This document shows positions 39,314 to 44,755 of a stretch of 44,755 bases of DNA, piece by piece. Positions within the stretch are counted from its first letter, which is position 1, and each line of letters begins with the position of its first letter. The position numbers and the translations under genes are program-made. The DNA is from a virus: positions 1 to 44,755 of IMG/VR virus record IMGVR_UViG_3300009610_000043; one strand, 5' to 3'. The notes below the pieces were generated by a model. That model searched no databases and was not told the origin of the DNA. It worked only from the letters and a program-made list of their open reading frames with translations.

Positions 39314-39739
39314 ATGCTCAAGCGTGATATCACCTACGAGAACTTCGATGGTGAGCAAGTGACGGAAACGTTTTATTTCAATTTGACCAGAAGCGAATTG
39401 GTTGAACTCGAGGTTGGATATCAGGGAGGGCTTCAGGAGGCCATTCAAAGAATCATCAAGACGGATGATAAGCAAAGTTTGATCGCTGAATTCAAGAAGC
39501 TTGTGCTTTTGGCGTATGGTGTCAGGTCAGAAGATGGAAAGCGATTTATCAAAACTGACCAGCTTCGAGAGGAATTCTCTCAGACGGCTGCATACGACTC
39601 GTTGTTCATGGAGCTCGCCACGAGTGACGATGCTGCAGCCAATTTCATTAAGGGCGTAGTTCCGAAGGATTTCCAGAGGGAGATGGCGAAGGTCGAAACC
39701 GTTCCACTTCCGGCCATGCCGTCGGTGCCAAAGGAATAA
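39314..39739 (+). CDS. tail assembly chaperone-like conserved phage protein
   Basis: The 141-residue protein has an ATG behind AGAAAGGTAAAGA. It reads KRDITYENFDGEQVTETFYFNLTRSELVELEVGYQGGLQEAIQRIIK, then FKKLVLLAYGVRSEDGKRFIK and YDSLFMELATSDDAAANFIKGVVPKDF. This pattern ('Y-DF-G---TETFYFNLT--E' and 'AYG-RS-DGKRFIK') is common in phages of Gram-positive bacteria and I associate it with tail-chaperone-like proteins. Its position 3 kb after the hub, outside the tail block, is odd. Confident as a family, uncertain as to role. Confidence 0.78.
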   Translation: MLKRDITYENFDGEQVTETFYFNLTRSELVELEVGYQGGLQEAIQRIIKTDDKQSLIAEFKKLVLLAYGVRSEDGKRFIKTDQLREEFSQTAAYDSLFMELATSDDAAANFIKGVVPKDFQREMAKVETVPLPAMPSVPKE

Positions 39740-39740
39740 G

Positions 39741-40364
39741 ATGGATTATCAAGGTAACCCGAATAAAGCTAAAGAAGAAAAGCCAGCCAAGCAAATTGAA
39801 AAGGTCGTTACCGGAGAAGTTATCCAAAAGCCAAAGTCTATTGGACGTAAGTTCAAAGATATATTTCTTGGCGGTGATTTGAGGGCCTCAGCTAGATCTG
39901 TTACTGGGGATGTCATTCTTCCAGCTATTCGAGATTTGATTGTTGATGCCGTATCCAGTGGAGCTAAGCGACTCGTGTACGGTGAGTCGATGTATAGACG
40001 TCGCCCTACGGAGTATCGGCCTCGAGTTCAATACAGTAATCCGATTAATCCATCATATCGCGGGATGAGAGATCCGCGTGAGCGTCCAAATCTTCCAGAT
40101 CAACCAAGCTTAGTTAGACAACAGCGACGCGAAGCTAATGAAATCATCTTGGCTCAGCGAGAAGATGCAGAACTTGTCGTAGAGCGATTGATTGATATTA
40201 TCGATAAGTACGATGTGGCATCATTGGCTGATCTTTATGATCTTCTTGGGTGGCCCACAACTCCTATTGACAACAAATGGGGCTGGACATTCTTGAAGAA
40301 TGTAGAGATCCGTCAAGTTCGAGATGGATATTTGATCGATCTACCGCCATTGGAGGCTGTGTAA
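39741..40364 (+). CDS. conserved phage protein, unknown function (207 aa)
   Basis: The ATG follows the previous stop by one base. Parts: basic N-terminus (NPNKAKEEKPAKQIEKVVTGEVIQKPKSIGRKFKDIFLGGD), a helical region (TGDVILPAIRDLIVDAVSSGAKRLVYGES), an arginine/proline-rich linker (YRRRPTEYRPRVQYSN) and a C-terminal domain (ERLIDIIDKYDVASLADLYDLLGWPTTPIDNKWGW) close to the C-terminal domain of the DUF6353-like proteins ('DFY-IG-----GNLGW'). I know this protein from many phages where it travels with the DUF6353-like gene. Not membrane-spanning; perhaps a cytoplasmic partner of the island. Confidence 0.85.
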   Translation: MDYQGNPNKAKEEKPAKQIEKVVTGEVIQKPKSIGRKFKDIFLGGDLRASARSVTGDVILPAIRDLIVDAVSSGAKRLVYGESMYRRRPTEYRPRVQYSNPINPSYRGMRDPRERPNLPDQPSLVRQQRREANEIILAQREDAELVVERLIDIIDKYDVASLADLYDLLGWPTTPIDNKWGWTFLKNVEIRQVRDGYLIDLPPLEAV

Positions 40365-40498
40365 TGAGCAATCATGAACGTGACCAATTGAAGAGAGGCA
40401 ATCCTTCAAAGAAATGGGCAGAAGAAGTTGATAAAATGCGCCCTGAGGAAGTAGTCAACATTTACAACCGTCTGCGGGCAGAGGGAAAGTCAAAGTGA
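40364..40498 (+). CDS. 44-residue conserved phage protein
   Basis: ATG 40364 lies in a TAATG overlap with the previous stop. MSNHERDQLKRGNPSKKWAEEVDKM then RPEEVVNIYNRLRAEGKSK: short, basic and helical. This small pattern (KRG-PSKKWA..VDKM...-V--IYNRLR-EGK) recurs in phages near the same neighbours. It ends in a GTGA overlap with the paralogue 2 gene. Confidence 0.75.
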   Translation: MSNHERDQLKRGNPSKKWAEEVDKMRPEEVVNIYNRLRAEGKSK

Positions 40499-41379
40499 AG
40501 AACAAACTTATACGGATTATTCCGAATTCTGTGGTCGGCAAAGTTAGTCGGTCCATTCTGAAGGCCAAGAAGAATTCCCCTCATATCTTCTTTGCAGCGG
40601 GTATAGCAGGAACAATCACAAGTACGGTTCTGGCTTGTCGAGCAACCTTGAAGCTTTCTTCAACTCTCGATGAGATCAAGCATGACGTTGAGGTGCTTGA
40701 GACAGATCCGGTTCGAAACGAAATGCCAACTGAGGAATGGCGTCTTGATACGGTTTATATTTATGGTAAGGCTAGTCTCAGGCTCGTCAGGCTTTATGGG
40801 CCTGCGGCTGTGGTTGGCGTAGTTTCCATTGGAATGCTTACTGGTTCACACGTTCAATTGGTTCATCGTAACACCGCACTGATGGCAGCGTATGCAGCCG
40901 TTCAGAAGGCTTATGACGAGTATCGTGAACGAGTACGATATCAGTTCGGCGAAGAAGCAGAACTCGAGTTGTATCACGCATCAAGGACCGAGTTGGTTAA
41001 AGATGCTAGTGGCGAAGTCATTGAGGCAAGGGTAGTCGATCCAAACAGGTATTCTCCTTACGCAAAGTTCTTTGATGAGTATTCTCGTCATTGGAACAAG
41101 GATCCTGAATTGAATCGACTGTTCATTCAGTGTCAGCAGAACTATGCTAATGATCTTCTAAATGCTCGTGGTCATATTTTCCTCAACGAAGTATACGATC
41201 AGCTTGGCATTGATAGATCAAAGGCTGGTGCGGTTGTTGGTTGGGTGAAAGGTGGAGAAGGTGATAACTACATTGATTTCGGAATGTTCCAAGCATACAA
41301 TTCACAGTTCGTGAATGGGTGGGAGCGTAGCATTCTTCTTGATTTCAATGTCGACGGAGTTATCTACGACAAGATTTAG
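40495..41379 (+). CDS. DUF6353-like membrane protein, paralogue 2
   Basis: The protein has 294 residues with a GTG start overlapping the previous stop. KNSPHIFFAAGIAGTITSTVLACRATLKL (TM1), a loop with EVLETDPVRNEMPTEE, YGPAAVVGVVSIGMLTGSHVQLVHRNTALMAAYAAVQKAYDEYRERV (TM2 plus helix) and a longer C-terminal domain (NARGHIFLNEVYDQLGIDRS, then GAVVGWVKGG). The order of parts equals paralogue 1, with a longer inter-domain insert (about 165-210). The pair could form a hetero-oligomer. Confidence 0.86.
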   Translation: MKNKLIRIIPNSVVGKVSRSILKAKKNSPHIFFAAGIAGTITSTVLACRATLKLSSTLDEIKHDVEVLETDPVRNEMPTEEWRLDTVYIYGKASLRLVRLYGPAAVVGVVSIGMLTGSHVQLVHRNTALMAAYAAVQKAYDEYRERVRYQFGEEAELELYHASRTELVKDASGEVIEARVVDPNRYSPYAKFFDEYSRHWNKDPELNRLFIQCQQNYANDLLNARGHIFLNEVYDQLGIDRSKAGAVVGWVKGGEGDNYIDFGMFQAYNSQFVNGWERSILLDFNVDGVIYDKI

Positions 41380-41387
41380 GAGAAATT

Positions 41388-42149
41388 ATGAAACTTGAAC
41401 TAAAAGGATGGGTAATTCCGGCAAGTGTTGGCGTTGTCTCATTCGCAGCTGGTTTTGGCGTTGGTTATTTTATTTCAAAACATAAAAAGGTTGACGCCAA
41501 AATCGAAGAGGTAAAAGAAGAACTTCGTTCTGAGAATGTTCAACTCGAATTCAAATTTGAAGAAGTTGAACAACGCTTTGCTAGTGCGATGCAACAAGCT
41601 GATCATGTAGTCAAAAAATTAAAAGATGATGGTCAAGCATTTCTAAACAAGTTTAATGAGCCGGTTATCCAAGCAGCTAAGGATAACCATCCAAGTAATG
41701 ATAAAAGAGGTACCAACTTGGTTTCAATTAACAATATGGATGAGGAGGTTTTGACAACCAACGTCTTCCAAAGTGATGACGATGACGATTGGGACTACGA
41801 AGATGAACTTAGTCAGCGTAGCGAAGCAGCTCCTTACATTATTCACAGAGATGAATACGACCAAAACGAAGAAGATTACAGCACGTCGACCTTGATGTAT
41901 TACGAGGGCGATAATATTCTTTGTGATGAACACGATGTCCCTGTTTACAATCCCGACAAGGTAGTTGGCAAACTAATCTTCGGACATGGATCACGTGATC
42001 CTAGCATCTGTTATATTCGAAACGATCAACTTCTAGCTCTGTATGAAGTCATTATTGACCACGGATATTTTCAAACAGAAGTCCTTGGTCAACAAATTGA
42101 GCATGGTATCAGGAGACATCGTTCCCTTCCAAAATTTAGGATGGAATAG
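41388..42149 (+). CDS. membrane-anchored conserved phage protein (253 aa)
   Basis: The protein has 253 residues; ATG behind AGGAGAAATT. TM helix near 8-28 (VIPASVGVVSFAAGFGVGYFI), then charged coiled coil (KVDAKIEEVKEELRSENVQLEFKFEEVEQRF), a very acidic linker (SDDDDDWDYEDE) and a C-terminal domain PYIIHRDEYDQNE...STLMYYEGDNILCDEHDVPV then FGHGSRDPSICYIRNDQLLALYEVI. I know the C-terminal pattern ('PYVI--EEF-E--Y---SLTYYADGVL-D') from phages of Gram-positives. Function unknown. It looks like a membrane tether carrying a soluble domain on a long coiled arm. Confidence 0.87.
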   Translation: MKLELKGWVIPASVGVVSFAAGFGVGYFISKHKKVDAKIEEVKEELRSENVQLEFKFEEVEQRFASAMQQADHVVKKLKDDGQAFLNKFNEPVIQAAKDNHPSNDKRGTNLVSINNMDEEVLTTNVFQSDDDDDWDYEDELSQRSEAAPYIIHRDEYDQNEEDYSTSTLMYYEGDNILCDEHDVPVYNPDKVVGKLIFGHGSRDPSICYIRNDQLLALYEVIIDHGYFQTEVLGQQIEHGIRRHRSLPKFRME

Positions 42150-42151
42150 AT

Positions 42152-42685
42152 ATGGAGGGGCCTCTTGAAGATCTATATTTTCGGTGGCTCTGTGCAAAAG
42201 TTACGTATGTTACGAGTCCAACTCCATCATTAACACATTGGAACCTCCTTAAGATTCTTCATAATACTGAATTCGTATGGCTGTTATCTGGAGATGATAA
42301 TCGATCCGAAGACGGAAAAGAACTTCGAATAGATTTCTTGTTCGAGGGTAATATTCCAGATAATGTTGAATGGAGAGCTTTGCCTTGTTCTATTTTAGAG
42401 ATGCTCATTGCGTTTTCTCGAAGAGCTGAATTCCAAACAGATACTCCAGCTCGAGAATGGTTCTGGGAATTCATTGATAATCTAGGATTGAAAGAACTTA
42501 ATGATGGAGCTGAGATTGATCTTGATGAAGTCGAGATGATTTTGGATCGATTTATTTGGAGAACATATAATCCAAGAGGTGAGGGTGGTATATTACCAAT
42601 CAGCAATGTGAACGGTGATCAAAGAGGAATCGAAATTTGGTATCAGTTCTGTGACTACTTAGTAGATCATCAGCGTATGCCATGA
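42152..42685 (+). CDS. conserved phage protein (RAEFQTD family)
   Basis: The 177-residue protein has an ATG two bases after the previous stop. Segments LEDLYFRWLCAKVTYVTSPTPSLTHWNLLKILHNTEFVWLLSGDDNRSEDGKELR, LEMLIAFSRRAEFQTDTPAREWFWEFIDNLGL and EIWYQFCDYLVDHQRMP form a pattern I have often seen in phages of Gram-positive bacteria next to replication genes. Mostly alpha-helical and soluble, no catalytic motif visible. Placed between the membrane island and the replication fusion, it may belong to either. Function unknown. Confidence 0.87.
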   Translation: MEGPLEDLYFRWLCAKVTYVTSPTPSLTHWNLLKILHNTEFVWLLSGDDNRSEDGKELRIDFLFEGNIPDNVEWRALPCSILEMLIAFSRRAEFQTDTPAREWFWEFIDNLGLKELNDGAEIDLDEVEMILDRFIWRTYNPRGEGGILPISNVNGDQRGIEIWYQFCDYLVDHQRMP

Positions 42686-42696
42686 AAGGAGGGTTT

Positions 42697-44755
42697 GTGG
42701 ACTTTTATAAGATCAGGATAAAGGAGACTAAGGGAGTTCCACAAGCTTACCCGGATTGGATTGTTGATGGTGTTGATGATTTAATGGTTAGAGGAGGTTC
42801 ATTCTACGCTGTATGGGATGAATCTCTTGGTATGTGGTCCACAGACGAATTCAATGTTCGACGGCTTGTAGATGCTGACATTCACGATTTCGTTGAGAGC
42901 GCCAAACAAAAAGGTACTGTCTTCGAACCTCTTTTCACAAGAAACTTTAGCACAGGAACTTGGGAGCGATTTAATAAGTATATTCGGAATCTTCCAGACA
43001 GCGGTAATTACTATCCGCTTGACGAAACAATAACTTTTGCAAACACAGAGGTTAAGAAAAAAGATTATGTTAGTAAGCGACTGCCCTATTCCCTCGAGGC
43101 AGGAAAGACAGAAGCTTGGGATGAACTCCTGGGCGTGTTATATTCTGCTGATGAGCGAGATAAAATTGAGTGGGCCATCGGAGCAATCGTCTCAGGTGAT
43201 TCGAGATGGATCCAGAAATTCTTAGTATTCTATGGTCCTCCAGGAACCGGCAAGTCCACAGTAATCAGCATTATCGAGAAGCTCTTCGAAGGATACGTAG
43301 CTACGTTTGAAGCTAAGGCCTTGACGAGTAGCAATGGAACATTTGCTATGGAGGCGTTTGAGAGTAATCCGCTGGTAGCAATCCAACACGATGGCGATTT
43401 GTCTAGAGTCGAAGATAACACAAAGTTGAATTCAATCGTTGGCCACGATTCGATGCAACTCAACGTGAAGTATCGATCGGCTTTCACGATTCGTCCTAAT
43501 GCGTTTGTTATTGTTGGAACGAATAAGCCAGTAAAGATTTCAGACGCTAAGGCTGGTAATACACGACGCTTGATTGATGTGCATCCAACCGGAGCTAAGA
43601 TTGAACCAGGGCGATATCATATCCTTACGGAGAACATTAATTACGAGCTAGGCGCCATAGCTTATAAATGTCTCCAGCGGTATCGCGACATGGGTAAATT
43701 CTATTATGAGAATTATATCCCGACGAAGATGATGATGTTAACGGATACCTTCTACAACTTTGTGGAAGCTCACTTCGATATCTTCAAGTCTCAGGACGGA
43801 ATTCAACTCAAGCATGCCTGGGATCTGTACAAGCAGTATTGTGAGGATGCCAACATTGTCAAGCGTCTCCAGTATCATGAAGTTCGTGATGAGCTAACGA
43901 GTTATTTCGAAGACTTTAAGGATCGGCATTTCATGGGGGAGAAGGAATACAGAAGCGTTTACATTGGTTTTAAAGGTCTACCAGAGCAAGGACCTATACC
44001 ATTTGTACCAGATACTTCATACGTAATTGAACTGGATGATTACGATCCTGTTTATCATGGCTCAGCTTTTGATAACGCATATCCTGATCTACCAGCACAA
44101 GAAGCAAAGCCAAGTGGTTTCCCAGGTAAGAAATGGGAACGAGTCACAACAACCTTGCGAGATATAGATACAACAAAACTTCATTACGTGCAGGTCCCGG
44201 AACAGCATGTCGTCATTGATTTCGATTTGGTGGACGAAGATGGCGAAAAGGATCTTGAGCAGAACATAGAACGAGCGTCGAAGTTGCCGCCCACTTACAC
44301 AGAATTGAGTAAGAGTGGGAAAGGTCTTCATTTGCATTATATTTATAGTGGCGACGTTACTGAGTTGGATTCTGCTCTTGATGTTGGTATTGAGATTAAG
44401 ACCCTCTTGGGAGACAGTGCTCTCCGTAGGAAGCTTACAAAATGCAACAACCTTGATATTGCTGTTCTCAGTAGTGGCCTTCCAAGGAAAGAGAAAAAGG
44501 TGATTGAGACTAAGAGTATACAAAGTGAGCGGGGACTTCGTGAACTAATTGATCGCAATCTTCGTAAGGAGATTCATCCTGGAACAAAGCCCTCAATCGA
44601 CTTTATTCACCACATCCTTGAAGACGCTTATAACGACGGACTTAGTTACGACGTGTCTGATCTTAGATCTGTTATTCTTACATTTGCTTTAAGAAGTACG
44701 CATCAAGCAACGGCGTGCGTCAAGATGGTACAGACAATGAAGTTTGTCGGTAAGA
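42697..44755 (+). CDS. SF3 helicase and PrimPol part of helicase-PrimPol-PolB fusion (continues at base 1)
   Basis: GTG 42697 lies behind AAAGGAGGGTTT. Joined across the circle it gives about 1261 residues with no stop. Residues to about 160 are an N-terminal domain. The SF3 helicase has Walker A GPPGTGKST near 180, a Walker B-like HDGD near 231, motif C GTNKP near 274 and RRLIDVHP. After a linker, an archaeo-eukaryotic primase core follows: IDFDLVD near 507 (two metal aspartates), SKSGKGLHLHY near 538 and IEIK near 565. A helical stretch leads into the polymerase from about 690. The primase is placed after the helicase, the reverse of the usual order in primase-helicases. One chain would prime, unwind and copy DNA. 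The last 123 bases repeat the window start. Confidence 0.92.
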   Translation, partial: MDFYKIRIKETKGVPQAYPDWIVDGVDDLMVRGGSFYAVWDESLGMWSTDEFNVRRLVDADIHDFVESAKQKGTVFEPLFTRNFSTGTWERFNKYIRNLPDSGNYYPLDETITFANTEVKKKDYVSKRLPYSLEAGKTEAWDELLGVLYSADERDKIEWAIGAIVSGDSRWIQKFLVFYGPPGTGKSTVISIIEKLFEGYVATFEAKALTSSNGTFAMEAFESNPLVAIQHDGDLSRVEDNTKLNSIVGHDSMQLNVKYRSAFTIRPNAFVIVGTNKPVKISDAKAGNTRRLIDVHPTGAKIEPGRYHILTENINYELGAIAYKCLQRYRDMGKFYYENYIPTKMMMLTDTFYNFVEAHFDIFKSQDGIQLKHAWDLYKQYCEDANIVKRLQYHEVRDELTSYFEDFKDRHFMGEKEYRSVYIGFKGLPEQGPIPFVPDTSYVIELDDYDPVYHGSAFDNAYPDLPAQEAKPSGFPGKKWERVTTTLRDIDTTKLHYVQVPEQHVVIDFDLVDEDGEKDLEQNIERASKLPPTYTELSKSGKGLHLHYIYSGDVTELDSALDVGIEIKTLLGDSALRRKLTKCNNLDIAVLSSGLPRKEKKVIETKSIQSERGLRELIDRNLRKEIHPGTKPSIDFIHHILEDAYNDGLSYDVSDLRSVILTFALRSTHQATACVKMVQTMKFVGK
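44633..44755. repeat. terminal direct repeat, right copy
   Basis: Identical to bases 1-123. See the left copy; the repeat shows that the genome unit is 44632 bp and closes on itself inside the replication gene. Confidence 0.97.

Overview
The window is a complete tailed-phage genome (siphovirus layout). Every gene I accept is on the + strand, and the first 123 bases are repeated exactly as the last 123 (1-123 = 44633-44755). The contig is therefore circular or circularly permuted, with a unit length of 44632 bp, and the cut lies inside a gene. The sequence is fairly AT-rich. Several families point to a Gram-positive host, most likely an actinobacterium: a ReqiPepy6 Gp37-like tail hub, a capsid protease-major capsid fusion, tail proteins with collagen-like repeats, and two small replication-side proteins of kinds familiar from actinophages. 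A second group (DUF6353-like membrane proteins and their companions, the DFDGD protein, the HxGxxGxKWG-tag protein) I associate with phages of gut Gram-positives. No integrase, excisionase, classical repressor or tRNA was seen, so a virulent lifestyle is likely.

Layout. (1) 42697 through the circle junction to 1850: one in-frame gene of about 1261 codons joining an SF3 helicase, an archaeo-eukaryotic primase (PrimPol) and a family B DNA polymerase. (2) 1847-5372: small genes, including an ssDNA-binding-like protein and a winged-helix protein, around two structured non-coding stretches (3390-3827 and 4455-4566). (3) 5442-8227: SNF2-type helicase, NUMOD4/HNH-like protein, VRR-NUC nuclease and Cas4/RecB-like nuclease. 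(4) 8239-11160: a large DFDGD protein that looks like a single-chain RNA polymerase, plus a small conserved companion. (5) 11161-11344: a G-tract/C-tract boundary. (6) 11345-18785: holin candidate, membrane-anchored collagen-like protein, tail fibres and adhesion proteins, amidase endolysin. (7) 18806-36335: terminase, portal, protease-capsid fusion, head-tail joining, two tail-tube paralogues, tape measure, distal tail protein and hub. (8) 36335-42149: an island of small membrane proteins, including two DUF6353-like paralogues. (9) 42152-42685: a conserved phage protein leading into the replication fusion.

Regulation. A promoter-like element (TTCGCA, exactly 14 bases, TATAATG) occurs six times, with a seventh copy sharing only the right half. 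All copies lie in the replication/accessory and membrane-island regions; none lies in the 11-36 kb structural block. Two of these copies and one other gene start are followed by 10-11 bp hairpins that act either as terminators or as ribosome-site locks. The phage probably also makes its own RNA polymerase, so early, membrane and late genes may be switched by different transcription systems.

The strongest candidates for something undescribed are the helicase-PrimPol-PolB fusion, the DFDGD polymerase with its tag-like N-terminus, and the membrane-protein island with its repeated promoter.
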